This document shows, in pieces, positions 26,902 to 37,114 of a DNA stretch of 55,987 bases. A program made the translations under genes and the position numbers. Positions within the stretch are counted from its first letter, which is position 1; each line of letters opens with the position of its first letter. A model generated the notes under the pieces. That model was given only the letters and a program-made list of their open reading frames with translations, did not search any database and was not told where the DNA came from. Source of the stretch: Planctomycetaceae bacterium (GTDB taxonomy: Bacteria; Planctomycetota; Planctomycetia; Pirellulales; UBA1268); the NCBI GenBank assembly GCA_947453375.1, contig CANGGT010000003.1, forward strand, positions 1 to 55,987. The letters run 5' to 3'.

Positions 26902-29247
26902 ATGGCCAGCTCCCCTGCCCGCTTCCTGATCCCCATCCTGGCGTTGGTCGCGCCGACCGTGAACCGATCGGCCGTGGCCGACGATCACCCCGGCGCGGCG
27001 ATCTACCGCGAGCACTGCCTCCGCTGCCATGGCGACAACGGCGTCGGCACGCCGGCGGCCCCGGCGCCGCTCGTCGGCGACCGTTCGGTCGGGCAGTTGG
27101 CCCGGTATGTCGCCGACACCATGCCGGAGGACGATCCGACCGCGGTCACTGGCGACGCGGCCGCGGCGGTGGCCGAATGGATCCACGGTCGCTTTTATTC
27201 GACGCTGGCCCGTGACCGCCATCGACCGGCCCGGGTCGAACTGGCCCGGCTCACCGTCGGCCAGCACCAAAACGCCATCGCCGATCTCGTGGGGGGATTT
27301 CTCGAGCCGCTTCCCCCCGTGAGCCCGGAGCGGGGGCTCCGCGGCGAGTATTTCCAGGGGCGAAATTTCGACCCCGCCCGCCGGGTCTTCAAGCGGCTCG
27401 ATCCGGGAGTCGGCTTCGACTTCGGCGTCGAGGGGCCCGATCCGGAGCGTTTCGAGCCGGGGCGGTTCGCGATCCGTTGGCACGGCTCGATCGTGCCGGT
27501 GGAGTCGGGGGTGCATGAGTTCGTCGTCCGCACCGAACACGCCGTCCGGCTCCTCGTCAATCACCCCGACTGGGATGGCCCGCCGCTCATCGATGCCTGG
27601 GTGAAGTCGGGTCACGACACGGAATACCGCGGCACGATCCATCTTCTCGCCGGTCGGCCCCATCCGCTGCGGCTGGAGTTCTCGAAGGCCAGTCAGGGGG
27701 TCGACAATCCGGTTCACGAGAAGCCGAGGCGTGCCTCGATCGAGCTCCTCTGGCGGCAGCCGCATGGGATTCTCGAGCGGGTGCCCTCGCGGAATCTCAT
27801 CCCGCAACCCTCGCCGGCGACGTTCGTCGTCACGACTCCCTTCCCTCCGGACGATCGCAGCATCGGCTACGAGCGCGGCAGCACCGTCTCGAAGGAGTGG
27901 CTGGAGGCGGTCGAGGCGGCGGCCATCGAGAGCGCCGCGGCAGTCCGTGCCCGCGCCGGGCGACTGGCTGGCGTCAACCTCGATGCCCCGGACCGAGCCG
28001 AACGACTGAAGGCTTTCGCCGTCACCTTCGCCGAACGGGCCTTCTGTCGGCCCCTCGACGCCCCGGCCCGGGCGCTCGTCGAGCATCCCTTCGACGCGGC
28101 GGCCGACGTCGACGCGGCGCTCGAGCGATCGCTCCTCCTGATCCTCTCCTCCCCTCGATTCCTGTTCCGCGAGCCTCCGCTCCCGCCGGATCCCGCTCTT
28201 GCTTCGTGGGACACCGCAGCCCGGCTCTCCTTCGGCCTCTGGGACTCGATCCCCGACGAGGCCCTCCGCACCGCGGCGGCCCGGGGTGAACTCGAGACGC
28301 CCGAACAGGTCGAGGTCGAGGTGCGGCGGATGTCAGGCGATCGGCGGGCGCTTTCCAAGCTCCAGGCGTTTCTCCTGACCTGGCTCCGTGTCGATCGTGC
28401 GCCGGAGATCGTCAAGGATCCCGTCCGCCACCCGGGCTTCGATCCTGCCGTGATCAGCGACCTGCGGACGAGCCTCCGGTTGCTCCTCGACGACATCGTG
28501 GCCCCCGCCGCCGGGCCGGCCGACTACCGGCGTCTGTTCACCGTTGACGAGGTGCCGATCAACGGCCGGCTGGCTCCGTTCTACGGCGTCGAGCTCCCCG
28601 CCCGGGCAGACTTCGTCCCCGTCCGTCTCGACGACGGGCAGCGGGCCGGCGTCCTCACCCATCCCTACCTCCTCAGCGTCCTCGCCTACGCCGGCGAGAG
28701 TTCCCCGATCCACCGCGGGGTGTTCCTGACGCGGGGAGTCCTCGGCAACGTCCTCAAGCCGCCGGCCGAGGCGGTGGCGCCGCTCGCCCCTGACCTCCAT
28801 CCCGGGCTTTCCAACCGCCAGCGCGTCATCCTTCAGACGAGCCCTGCCGCCTGCCAGGGCTGCCACGCCGTCATCAATCCGCTCGGATTCTCCCTCGAGG
28901 GCTTCGACGCCGTCGGCCGTTTTCGGGGGGGGAGCGCGGGCGAGACCGACGGGAGCTACCTGCCGCGGGAGGGCCCTGAGGTCCACTTCGAGGGGGCCGA
29001 CGGCTTGGCGGCCTATCTCGCCACGAGCGCCGACGCCGAGGAGGCCTTCCTCCAGGCGCTCTTCCATGCACTCGTCAAGCAGCCGATCCGGGCCTGGGGG
29101 CCCGACACGCTCCCCCGGCTGCGGCGGTCGTTTGCCGCCAAGGGCTTCGATATCCGCGAAGCCGTGGTCGATATCATGAAGGTGGCGGCGTTTCCGCCCG
29201 TTCCCTCTCCAGCCTCCCCGGAGCCGACTGATGATCACGCGCCGTGA
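26902..29247 (+). CDS. Secreted cytochrome c / PA14 / DUF1592-DUF1588-DUF1585 protein
   Basis: 781 residues, exported. N-terminal signal ([19 protein letters not shown]), then a heme c site CLRCH (residues 39-43) in a short cytochrome domain. A PA14-like segment begins [15 protein letters not shown] (about 145-275; carbohydrate-binding fold). The C-terminal half carries planctomycete domains in order: DUF1595-like ([20 protein letters not shown]), DUF1592 ([32 protein letters not shown]), DUF1588 ([56 protein letters not shown]) and DUF1585. The role is unknown; the CxxCH motifs suggest redox chemistry outside the cytoplasm. GGAGG lies only one base before the ATG, so the start is less sure. 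The partner DUF1552 gene overlaps by 17 bases. Confidence 0.88.
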   Translation: MASSPARFLIPILALVAPTVNRSAVADDHPGAAIYREHCLRCHGDNGVGTPAAPAPLVGDRSVGQLARYVADTMPEDDPTAVTGDAAAAVAEWIHGRFYSTLARDRHRPARVELARLTVGQHQNAIADLVGGFLEPLPPVSPERGLRGEYFQGRNFDPARRVFKRLDPGVGFDFGVEGPDPERFEPGRFAIRWHGSIVPVESGVHEFVVRTEHAVRLLVNHPDWDGPPLIDAWVKSGHDTEYRGTIHLLAGRPHPLRLEFSKASQGVDNPVHEKPRRASIELLWRQPHGILERVPSRNLIPQPSPATFVVTTPFPPDDRSIGYERGSTVSKEWLEAVEAAAIESAAAVRARAGRLAGVNLDAPDRAERLKAFAVTFAERAFCRPLDAPARALVEHPFDAAADVDAALERSLLLILSSPRFLFREPPLPPDPALASWDTAARLSFGLWDSIPDEALRTAAARGELETPEQVEVEVRRMSGDRRALSKLQAFLLTWLRVDRAPEIVKDPVRHPGFDPAVISDLRTSLRLLLDDIVAPAAGPADYRRLFTVDEVPINGRLAPFYGVELPARADFVPVRLDDGQRAGVLTHPYLLSVLAYAGESSPIHRGVFLTRGVLGNVLKPPAEAVAPLAPDLHPGLSNRQRVILQTSPAACQGCHAVINPLGFSLEGFDAVGRFRGGSAGETDGSYLPREGPEVHFEGADGLAAYLATSADAEEAFLQALFHALVKQPIRAWGPDTLPRLRRSFAAKGFDIREAVVDIMKVAAFPPVPSPASPEPTDDHAP

Positions 29248-30562
29248 ACTGCTGCGGAAACTCGGGGTCGGTGCGGCGGTGGCGCCGTTCCTCGGCAATC
29301 TCCCCAGCTTCGCAAGCGCTGCCGGAGCGCGGCAAAGGCTCGTCATCGTCTTCAGCCCCGACGGCACCGTTCGCGAGAACTTCTGGCCGACGTCCGCCGG
29401 GTCGTTCACCGCGCCGGCCGAAGACGGCACGGCGGCGGTGGAGCTGCGGCCGATCCTCGCCCCTCTGGCCCCCTTCAAGGATCGGCTCCTCACGCTCAAA
29501 GGGGTCGGCAACAAGATTCGCGGCGACGGCGACGGCCACATGCGTGGCATCGGCTGCCTGCTGACCGGCGTCGAACTTTTCCCCGGCAACATTCAGGGGG
29601 GGAGCGACACGCCGGCGGGCTGGTCGAGTGGGCTGTCGATCGATCAGGAGATCGCCGGCTTCCTCCAAGCGCGCCCGGAAACCGCCACCCGGTTCGGCTC
29701 GCTCGAGTTCGGCGTCCTCGTCCCCGACCGGGCCGACACCTGGACGCGGATGGTCTACGCGGGGCCCAACAAGCCGGTGGCACCGATCGACGATCCGTAT
29801 CAGATGTTCTCCCGCCTCTACGGGAGCGTGAAGCACCGCGAGAGCCTGCGGAGCGTGCTCGACGAGCTTCACGAGGATCTCGCCCGCGTCTCGGCGGCGC
29901 TACCGGCCGAGGATCGGAGGCTTCTCGAAGAGCACGCCGACCTCGTCCGCGGCTTCGAGCGGGAATTGGCAGCCGAGCGTAACGTCTCCAGCCATGCCGT
30001 GCCCGTCCTCGAGCCGGGCATCCTCGAGGCCAACGACCGGATGCCGACGATCAGCCGCATGCAGATCGATCTGCTCGTCGCGGCGCTCGCGGCCGATTTC
30101 ACGCGCGTCGTCACGCTCCAGTACACGAACTCCGTCGGCCAGCCCCACATGAAGTGGCTGGGGGTCGACGAGGGCCAGCACGATCTCTCCCACGAGCCCA
30201 ACAGCAACGTCGACGCGCAGGAGAAGCTCACCCGGATCAACACCTGGTATGCCGGCGAAGTGGCCCATCTCGCCGCCCGTCTCGCGGCGACGCCCGAACC
30301 GGGGGGGGATGGGTCGATGCTCGACCACACCACAATCCTGTGGACGAACGAACTCGGCGAGGGCAATTCCCACACGCGCGAGGACATCCCCTGGGTGATG
30401 ATCGGCGGGGGCTTGGGCTTCCGCACCGGTCGGGCTGTCGAGTTCCCGGCGGTGCCCCACAACCGCCTCCTCCTCAGCCTCGCCCACGCCTTTGGCCACA
30501 CCGGCCTCGACCGCTTCGGCAATCCCGACTTCTGCGGCGACGGCCCGCTCGCCCTAGGGTGA
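29231..30562 (+). CDS. DUF1552 family secreted protein
   Basis: 443 residues. The N-terminus [20 protein letters not shown] resembles a Tat signal (TRRELL). Conserved features of DUF1552: [75 protein letters not shown] and near the end [20 protein letters not shown]. The fold resembles the alkaline phosphatase-like DUF1501 group, but no metal site is certain. This gene overlaps its DUF1592 partner (29231-29247), a pairing found throughout planctomycetes, and the two products probably act together outside the cytoplasm. Convergent with the LarA-like gene, with a 21-base gap. Confidence 0.9.
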   Translation: MITRRELLRKLGVGAAVAPFLGNLPSFASAAGARQRLVIVFSPDGTVRENFWPTSAGSFTAPAEDGTAAVELRPILAPLAPFKDRLLTLKGVGNKIRGDGDGHMRGIGCLLTGVELFPGNIQGGSDTPAGWSSGLSIDQEIAGFLQARPETATRFGSLEFGVLVPDRADTWTRMVYAGPNKPVAPIDDPYQMFSRLYGSVKHRESLRSVLDELHEDLARVSAALPAEDRRLLEEHADLVRGFERELAAERNVSSHAVPVLEPGILEANDRMPTISRMQIDLLVAALAADFTRVVTLQYTNSVGQPHMKWLGVDEGQHDLSHEPNSNVDAQEKLTRINTWYAGEVAHLAARLAATPEPGGDGSMLDHTTILWTNELGEGNSHTREDIPWVMIGGGLGFRTGRAVEFPAVPHNRLLLSLAHAFGHTGLDRFGNPDFCGDGPLALG

Positions 30563-30583
30563 TCGGGGCGGCGCCGCGGGCCT

Positions 30584-31789
30584 TCAGCCGAGCCGCGGAA
30601 ACATCCGCTCCGCCTCGTGGAGGACGACGAGGCTTTCGGCCCGGTGGGCGAGCCGTTCGACCGCTTCCGGGGTTGCGGCATGGCCGAATTCGAGCTCCTC
30701 GACGAGGCCCTGATCGAGATCGGAGAGGAGAACGAGGCGGCGGTCGCCGAGGGCCTGCGCGAAGAACCTCGTTGTCGCGGCGTCGGTGATGAGGCTCTGG
30801 TCGCCCGAGGCGAGGGCCTCCTCGACCAGGGGCTTGAGCGCCACGCCCTGACGCCAGCGATGGAACACCGGGCCGGGCGGGCTGGCCAATCGACTCGCGA
30901 TGCAGATCGTTCCCTCGGGATGGGTCGTCCGAGCTGCGGCCGCGACGGCGCGGACGAGCTCCGCCATCCCCGGCTCGGGTGTCTCAATCGCGGCGATTGT
31001 CAGCCGTGGCGACCCCGGCAGCCGCGGCCGCCAGAGTTCGGCGTGCCGCCGGGCCGCGCGGTCGGCGGTGAGGGGCGTGCCGAACTCGATGGCATGGACC
31101 GCGCCTCCGCGTCCCGGCACGACCCGGAGCGTGGCCATCGTGCCGAGTTGCCAGCCAATGTCACGGGAGCGTTCGCGGAGCGTTGCCACTCCCTTCCGGC
31201 CGCTCCGCGCCAGGCGAGAGCGAACATCGGCCCGGGCCGCGGCTGGTGCGAAGGCGGGCCAGAGGTCGCCGTCGAGCGCGGACCCACCGAGCGCCGCATC
31301 CCAGGTGAAGACGCCGACGGTGACGACGACGTCGGCATCGACGAGGGTCCGGGCGATGTGGAACGGCGTCCCTTCCGCATCGGGACCGAGATAGGCCGAG
31401 CCCGATTCCTGGGAAGGATCGAAGACGTATTCCCCCGCCGGCAGCGCCGGCGCGACGGCGGCGCTGGCCGGTGTCAGCGGCGGGGCATGGAGGATGGCGA
31501 GGTCGTCGGCGGCAATCCCCGCTGACTCCAGCCGGGCACGGATCGTGGCAACGATCGGGCCGGTCGCGGGGATCGGGCCGGCGAGGGCGACGGCAACGCG
31601 GTCCCCGGGCACGACATGGGCCACGAGGGGGGGACCGTTTCCTGGGGCGTCGATGGCCGTCGCCACGAGGGCCGCCGCCGCGTCTCCCTTGACCCCGGCG
31701 GGGCCGCGGGCATCGAAAGCGACGTCGGCGTCGGACGGCTCGAGGACGAGGGGATCAGTGTTGCCGTAGTCGAGGATGATCGGTTTCAC
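30584..31789 (-). CDS. LarA-like (DUF2088) nickel-pincer racemase family protein
   Basis: 401 residues if started at GTG 31789, giving MKPIILDYGNTDPLVLEP, the usual start of LarA proteins; the longer frame (to 32014) adds about 75 Arg/Gly/Ser-rich residues not seen in this family. The N-terminal DUF2088 domain shows PPLVAHVVPGDRVAVALAGP, followed by the alpha/beta segments IVATIRARLESAGIAADDLA. LarA interconverts D- and L-lactate using a nickel-pincer cofactor bound by conserved His and Lys residues. The usual HGHR-like motif is not visible here (the position reads ILHAPPLTP), so lactate racemase activity is doubtful. No larB/C/E cofactor genes are in the window. Confidence 0.68.
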   Translation of the reverse strand: MKPIILDYGNTDPLVLEPSDADVAFDARGPAGVKGDAAAALVATAIDAPGNGPPLVAHVVPGDRVAVALAGPIPATGPIVATIRARLESAGIAADDLAILHAPPLTPASAAVAPALPAGEYVFDPSQESGSAYLGPDAEGTPFHIARTLVDADVVVTVGVFTWDAALGGSALDGDLWPAFAPAAARADVRSRLARSGRKGVATLRERSRDIGWQLGTMATLRVVPGRGGAVHAIEFGTPLTADRAARRHAELWRPRLPGSPRLTIAAIETPEPGMAELVRAVAAAARTTHPEGTICIASRLASPPGPVFHRWRQGVALKPLVEEALASGDQSLITDAATTRFFAQALGDRRLVLLSDLDQGLVEELEFGHAATPEAVERLAHRAESLVVLHEAERMFPRLG

Positions 31790-32059
31790 GGTGCGGGGCG
31801 CTAAAGAGGCAGAGGGGCCAAGGCCCGCCGAGCGGGGGAACGACGATTCTCGCCCACGCCCGGGCTGGCGAACAGCAGCAGGGCTGCCGCTGCGGGAAAC
31901 CCGACCGTCAGGGATTCCCCCGCCGGCATTCCTTCCCGTACCGGCACGTGCATACCTGGGAGGTGCCACGCTCATCTCCGGTATTCGCGGACGACGATGC
32001 ACAACCATCATCACACCACCTCCGGGGGCCCCCCGGACCTGTCAGAGGAGACCGCTGCC

Positions 32060-32569
32060 ATGCCGTCACATCCCGTCAAACCCGTCCATCGCTCCCTCGT
32101 GGCGCTCCTCGTCGCTGCCGCGGTCGGCGCCACGGCCGGGGCCCAGGAGTCCTACGTCGGCGGGGGGCGCGGCGTGCCGGTGATCGGCGCCCCGGCGAGC
32201 TCTGACTGCGAGAGCTGTCGCTCCCAGATGCGCCCGCCGTGGCACGGCAGCGCCGTGTCTGGATACGGACAGCGTCTTCCGACGGGCCACTGCATGAGCG
32301 GCGCTTGTGGCCCGAGCCATGCCGCACCGTGCCGGTCGTGTGGCCCGGCGGCCTGTGGCCCCGCTCCCTGCGGCCCCTGTGCCCCGGGGATCTGCGGCGT
32401 GACCGGCTTCTGCCATGCCCCCGGCGGGGCCTGGGGCGCCCACTATCCGCTTCCCCCCTGCCTGCCGCGGCTCCATGCCTTCCTTCGCGACGGCATGGTC
32501 CTCTCCCCGCAGCCGCTGGTCGTGCCGAAGTGCCACGAGTGCGGAGCGGTGCTGCCGATGGGCTTCTGA
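32060..32569 (+). CDS. Small Cys/Pro/Gly-rich secreted protein
   Basis: 169 residues from the ATG at 32060 (GAGGAG about 9 bases upstream); the frame to 31997 has a His-rich prefix with no SD. Signal peptide: RSLVALLVAAAVGATAGA, cleaved before QES. The mature part has many Cys in short motifs: CESC, CRSCGPAACGPAPCGPCAP, GICGVTGFC and a terminal CHECG. No family recognised. Cys-rich tails of this type also end the YTV protein, so a role in a disulfide-linked surface layer is possible (inference). Divergent from the LarA-like gene, with a 270-base gap that should hold both promoters. Confidence 0.65.
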   Translation: MPSHPVKPVHRSLVALLVAAAVGATAGAQESYVGGGRGVPVIGAPASSDCESCRSQMRPPWHGSAVSGYGQRLPTGHCMSGACGPSHAAPCRSCGPAACGPAPCGPCAPGICGVTGFCHAPGGAWGAHYPLPPCLPRLHAFLRDGMVLSPQPLVVPKCHECGAVLPMGF

Positions 32570-32583
32570 TCGGGTGACGGTCG

Positions 32584-34008
32584 TCAACGCGTCCAGACCC
32601 AGCCCACGACGAGCATGACCAGCGTGATCACCACCGCTCCGGCGACATCGAGGATCGCCCCGCTGCGGATCATGTCGCGGAGGCGGATCTTGCCCGTGCC
32701 ATAGACGATGGCGTTGCAGGGCGTGCTGACCGGCATCATGAAGCCGAGGCTCGCCGCGAACGTGGCGGCCAGGGCCGCGGTGAGCGGATCACCGCCGCCG
32801 GCCGCCGCCAGGGCCATGGCGACTGGCACGACCATGTTGGCGCTCGCGGTGTTGCTCGTGAACTCGCTGGTGACCACCGCCACGAGCGTCGCGGCCGCGA
32901 CGAGCGCCACGCTCCCCCCCGGCCCGGTCGGCAGCCAGCCGGTGAGGCTCTTCCCCAGCGCCTCGGCCAGTCCGGTGGAGAAGGAGAGTTCGCCGAGGGC
33001 CATGCCGCCGCCGTAGAGAAGGATGATTCCCCAGTCGATCCGCACCGCTTCCTCCCACTCGAGCGCCCTCCGCCCCGGGCCACCGGGGAGGATGAAGAGC
33101 AGCACGGCGCCGACGAGCGCCGCGACCCCCTCGGGGACATGGGCCGCAAACCAGGCCGGCAGGGGGTGCTTCGCGCCGAGGAGAAGGCCGAGGACTCCCG
33201 GCACGATCCACAGGGCGACGGTGGTGCCGAAGGCGATCGCCGTGCTGACCTGTCCGCGCGACCAGGATCCCAGGCCCGTCTGCTCCCGGGCGACGAGCTC
33301 TGCCACGCCGGGGAGCCGGTCGACTCCGGCCGGGAACATCCAGTCGAGGAGGAGCACCGCGAAGAGCGTGAGGATCGCCGCCACCGGCACGCCGATCGCG
33401 CACCAGGCGAGAAACGACACCTCGACGCCGAGCTCGTTGCGGATGAAGGCCAGACCGATGAGATTCGGCGGGGTGCCGATCGGGGTCGCCAGGCCGCCGA
33501 TGCTCGCGGCGAAGGCCACGGCGAGCATCAATCCGGTGGCGAAGCGCGGGTCGAGCTTCGGCCCGGCAGGGGAGCCCTCCCGAGATCCGGCCGGGGGACT
33601 GGCATCGTGAATGGCCGCGAGGATCCCGGCCGCGATCGCCGCCATCATCGCCGTCGTGGCCGTGTTGGAGATGAAGGCGCTGATCGTCGCCGAGACGAGC
33701 GCCACCGCGGCGAGAATCCGCCCTGGTCGCTCTCCGACCGCCGGGAGTCCGAGGACGGCGAACGCCAGCCGCCGATCGAGGCCGTGGACCCGGATCGCCT
33801 CGGCGAGCATGAACGAGCCGAGAAAAAGAAAGACGAGCGGCTCCGAGAAGGGACGGAACACCTCCTTCGCCGGCGCCACGCCCGCCACGACGCAGGCCAC
33901 CGCCCCGAGCAGCGCCGTCACCGGCAGCGGCAGGGCCTCGGTCACCCACAGCACCACGACCCCCACGAGGATCACGGCCAGACTCTGGGCCTCGGGGGTG
34001 AGTGGCAT
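32584..34008 (-). CDS. DASS family (SLC13-type) sodium/anion symporter
   Basis: 474 residues from the ATG at 34008. Secondary transporter, probably Na+-coupled, for dicarboxylates, sulfate or phosphate. It shows both inverted-repeat halves: N-terminal ISAFISNTATTAMMAA (SNT motif 1), GGLATPIGTPPNLIGLAF, C-terminal VTSEFTSNTASANMVVP (SNT motif 2), and SLGFMMPVSTPCNAIVYGTG. About 11-12 hydrophobic segments. The SNT pair coordinates Na+ and the carboxylate in VcINDY. The substrate cannot be assigned. The start lies only 12 bases after the ppdK terminator, so its mRNA is either read through from ppdK or begins inside the terminator region; it shares no space for a normal promoter. Confidence 0.9.
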   Translation of the reverse strand: MPLTPEAQSLAVILVGVVVLWVTEALPLPVTALLGAVACVVAGVAPAKEVFRPFSEPLVFLFLGSFMLAEAIRVHGLDRRLAFAVLGLPAVGERPGRILAAVALVSATISAFISNTATTAMMAAIAAGILAAIHDASPPAGSREGSPAGPKLDPRFATGLMLAVAFAASIGGLATPIGTPPNLIGLAFIRNELGVEVSFLAWCAIGVPVAAILTLFAVLLLDWMFPAGVDRLPGVAELVAREQTGLGSWSRGQVSTAIAFGTTVALWIVPGVLGLLLGAKHPLPAWFAAHVPEGVAALVGAVLLFILPGGPGRRALEWEEAVRIDWGIILLYGGGMALGELSFSTGLAEALGKSLTGWLPTGPGGSVALVAAATLVAVVTSEFTSNTASANMVVPVAMALAAAGGGDPLTAALAATFAASLGFMMPVSTPCNAIVYGTGKIRLRDMIRSGAILDVAGAVVITLVMLVVGWVWTR

Positions 34009-34019
34009 GGGCGTGCGAG

Positions 34020-34057
34020 AAAAAATCCCCCGGGGGAGCACTGGCTCCCCCGGGGGA
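34020..34057 (-). terminator. Terminator of ppdK
   Basis: On the minus strand, the stem TCCCCCGGGGGAGC/GCTCCCCCGGGGGA (14 bp, 4-base loop) is followed by six U (A run 34020-34025). It lies 32 bases after the ppdK stop and just before the DASS start. Confidence 0.92.
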
Positions 34058-34088
34058 CATGGTGGTTTCTAAGACCGATCGACCAGTG

Positions 34089-36860
34089 TCACCAGGTCTT
34101 GCCGAGGGCGGCCTGAGCCGCCGCCAGCCGGGCGACCGGCAGGCGGAACGGCGAGCAGCTGACGTAATCCAGACCGAGGTGGTGGCAGAAGAGCACCGAG
34201 TGGGGATCGCCACCATGCTCGCCGCAGATGCCGAGCTTGATGTCGGGCCGCGTCTTCCGCCCCTTCTCGACGGCGGTCTGCATGAGCGAGCCGACGCCGG
34301 TGGTGTCGATCGAGGCGAACGGGTTCGCCTTGAAGATCCCGAGGTCGGTGTACTTCTGCAGGAAGGAGCCCATGTCGTCGCGGCTCATGCCGAGGCAGGT
34401 CTGGGTGAGGTCGTTGGTGCCGAAGCTGAAGAACTCGGCGCTCTCGGCGATCTCGTCGGCCGTGAGGGCGCCGCGCGGGATCTCGATCATCGTGCCGACG
34501 AGATACTTCACCTTGATGCCCGTCTCCTTCGCCACCTGAGCCGCCGTGGCGTGGACGATCTCGAGCTGGTTGTCGAGTTCCTTCTTGAAGCCCACGAGCG
34601 GGATCATGATCTCCGGCTTCACCTTGATGCCGGCCTTCTGAACCTTCGCGGCCGCCTCGAACACGGCCCGGGCCTGCATCTCGGAGATCTCGGGGTAGCT
34701 GACGCCGAGGCGGCAGCCACGGTGGCCGAGCATCGGGTTGAACTCGTGGAGCGCCTCGACGCGGCGGTGGACGACCTCGACGGGAAGCTTGAGCTTCTTC
34801 GCCAGATCGGCCTGGGCCTTCTCGTCGTGCGGCACGAACTCATGGAGCGGCGGGTCGAGGAAGCGGATCGTGGCCGGGCGGCCGTCGAGGGCCCGGAAGA
34901 TCCCCTCGAAATCGTCGCGCTGGTAGGGAAGGAGCTTCGCGAGGGCCGCACGGCGGGCGTCGAGCGACTCGGCGAGGATCATCTCCCGCATCGCGTCGAT
35001 CCGGTTGCCCTCGAAGAACATGTGCTCCGTCCGCGTCAGGCCGATCCCCTCGGCACCGAAGGCGATCGCGTGCCGGACCTGCTCCGGGGTGTCGGCATTC
35101 GTGCGGATGCCGAGCTTCCGGTGCTTGTCGGCAAGCTTCATGATGAAGGCGTAGTACTGGTAGACCTCCGAGTCTTCCGGCTTCATCGTGTTGGTGACGA
35201 GCACCTGCTTGAGCTCGCTGTCGGCGGTCTTGATGGCGCCCGCGAACACCTCGCCGGTGCTCCCGTTGATGGAGATGTCCTCTCCCTCCTTGAGCGTCGT
35301 CGAGCCGCAGACGAGCGTCCCCTTGGCGTAATCGATGGAGATCGCGCCGGCACCGGCCACGCACACCTTGCCCATCTGCCGGGCGACGAGGGCAGCGTGG
35401 CTGGAAACACCACCGCGGCTGGTGAGGATGCCCTCGGCCGCGATCATGCCACGGAGATCCTCTGGGCTCGTCTCGACGCGGGCGAGAACGACCTTCTTCC
35501 CCTTCTCGGCGAGCTCCTCGGCCTTGGCGGCCGAGAAGACGAGCTGCCCGGTGGCTGCACCGGGGCCGGCGGCCAGGCCGGTCGTCAGCACGCGGCCCGA
35601 CTTCTTCGCCTTTTCGTAGTCGGCCCGGTCGAAGATCGGGGCGAGGAGCTGCGAGAGGGCATCCGGATCGGCGCTCTGGATGGCGTGCTCCGGGGTCATG
35701 AGCTTCTGCTTGACCATGTCGTGGGCGATCTTCACGTACGCCAGCGCCGTCCGCTTTCCGTGACGGGTCTGGAGCATGTAGAGCTTCTTCTTCTCCACCG
35801 TGAACTCGAAGTCCTGGACGTCGCCGAACTTCTTCTCGAGCTTCTCGCGGACCTTCTCGAGCTGCTTGTAGGTGGCGGCGAACTCGGTGTCGTGGGCCAT
35901 TTCGACGACCGGCTTCGGCGTGCGGACGCCGGCCACGACGTCTTCGCCCTGGGCGTTGACGAGGTATTCGCCGTAGAAGACGTCCTCGCCGGTGGCCGGG
36001 TCGCGGGTGAAGGCCACGCCGGTGGCGCAGTCATCGCCCATGTTGCCGAACACCATGCTCTGAACGTTGACGGCGGTGCCCCACTCGTCGGGGATCTTGT
36101 ACTTGCGACGGTAGATGATCGCCCGCTCGTTCATCCAGCTGCCGAAGACGGCCGTGATGGCTCCGATGAGCTGCTCGAAGGGATCCTGCGGGAAGGTCTT
36201 CCCGGTGCGCTCCTTGATGAGCTTCTGGAAGCGGCTGATGAGATCCTTGAGGTGATCCTCGGTGAGGGCGGTGTCTTCCTCGACGTGGGCCTGGTGCTTG
36301 ACCTTCTCCATCACCTCTTCGAACGGGTCGTGCTCGTTCTCGTGGCGCTTCTGCACGCCCATGACGACGTCGCCATACATCTGGATGAAGCGGCGGTAGG
36401 AGTCGAAGGCGAAGCGGCCGTTGCCGGTGGCCTTTTTGAGCCCTTCGACGGTCTTGTCGTTGAGGCCGAGGTTGAGGATCGTGTCCATCATGCCCGGCAT
36501 GCTGTCGCGGGCACCGGAGCGTACGCTCACCAGGAGTGCGTTGGCCGGGTCGCCGAACTTCTTCCCGGTCTCCTTCTCGAGCATCTTCACGTAGTGGGCG
36601 ATCTCCTCCTCGAGCCCCTTGGGAAACTTCTTCCCCGAGGTGTAGTAGTCGATGCACATCTGCGTCGTGATCGTGAATCCCGGAGGAACCGGAAGCCCGA
36701 TCTTCGTCATCTGCGCGAGGTTGGCCCCCTTGCCACCGATGATCGCCTTCATGGTGCCGTCGCCGTCGCACCGGTCGGCGCCGAAGTAATAGATCATCCG
36801 CCCTGGCTTGGACGCGGCGGGCTTCTTGGCGGCGGACTTCTTCGCGGACGATTTGGCCAT
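34089..36860 (-). CDS. Pyruvate, phosphate dikinase
   Basis: Reversible conversion of pyruvate, ATP and phosphate to PEP, AMP and PPi; used in gluconeogenesis or PPi-dependent glycolysis. 923 residues from the ATG at 36860, supported by a promoter whose predicted start site (about 36916) lies downstream of the longer-frame ATG at 36935. A Lys/Ala-rich extension ([15 protein letters not shown]) precedes the domain. Landmarks: [60 protein letters not shown], the phosphohistidine loop [35 protein letters not shown] and the catalytic Cys loop [13 protein letters not shown]. The His loop has Ser where regulated plant/bacterial PPDKs carry the phosphorylatable Thr (TSH). Confidence 0.96.
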   Translation of the reverse strand: MAKSSAKKSAAKKPAASKPGRMIYYFGADRCDGDGTMKAIIGGKGANLAQMTKIGLPVPPGFTITTQMCIDYYTSGKKFPKGLEEEIAHYVKMLEKETGKKFGDPANALLVSVRSGARDSMPGMMDTILNLGLNDKTVEGLKKATGNGRFAFDSYRRFIQMYGDVVMGVQKRHENEHDPFEEVMEKVKHQAHVEEDTALTEDHLKDLISRFQKLIKERTGKTFPQDPFEQLIGAITAVFGSWMNERAIIYRRKYKIPDEWGTAVNVQSMVFGNMGDDCATGVAFTRDPATGEDVFYGEYLVNAQGEDVVAGVRTPKPVVEMAHDTEFAATYKQLEKVREKLEKKFGDVQDFEFTVEKKKLYMLQTRHGKRTALAYVKIAHDMVKQKLMTPEHAIQSADPDALSQLLAPIFDRADYEKAKKSGRVLTTGLAAGPGAATGQLVFSAAKAEELAEKGKKVVLARVETSPEDLRGMIAAEGILTSRGGVSSHAALVARQMGKVCVAGAGAISIDYAKGTLVCGSTTLKEGEDISINGSTGEVFAGAIKTADSELKQVLVTNTMKPEDSEVYQYYAFIMKLADKHRKLGIRTNADTPEQVRHAIAFGAEGIGLTRTEHMFFEGNRIDAMREMILAESLDARRAALAKLLPYQRDDFEGIFRALDGRPATIRFLDPPLHEFVPHDEKAQADLAKKLKLPVEVVHRRVEALHEFNPMLGHRGCRLGVSYPEISEMQARAVFEAAAKVQKAGIKVKPEIMIPLVGFKKELDNQLEIVHATAAQVAKETGIKVKYLVGTMIEIPRGALTADEIAESAEFFSFGTNDLTQTCLGMSRDDMGSFLQKYTDLGIFKANPFASIDTTGVGSLMQTAVEKGRKTRPDIKLGICGEHGGDPHSVLFCHHLGLDYVSCSPFRLPVARLAAAQAALGKTW

Positions 36861-36922
36861 GGGGGCGACGTGACCTTTCGGGGAGGGGGAAACCTGCGGA
36901 AAAAAGGGTCTAAGCCGCGTCG

Positions 36923-36951
36923 AATCTACGTTCACGTTTCCCGGGCGTCAA
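36923..36951 (-). promoter_or_regulatory. Promoter of ppdK
   Basis: On the minus strand: TTGACG (36951-36946), a 17-base spacer, TAGATT (36928-36923). Predicted transcription start about 36916, giving a leader of about 55 bases before the ATG at 36860. Confidence 0.6.
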
Positions 36952-37114
36952 CGCGGCGCCCCGGCGGGATGGCGGCCGGCGGGCGGGAGGGCTTCTGCCG
37001 CCGCAAACGGCTCGTTTTCCAGGAGTCGCGGTGGACCCGCGCGAGGGGGGATGGCGGCTTTCCGGGCGGGCGGCCTGCCGGGGCCGTGGCGATTTCCCCG
37101 CCGTCGGAGCACCG

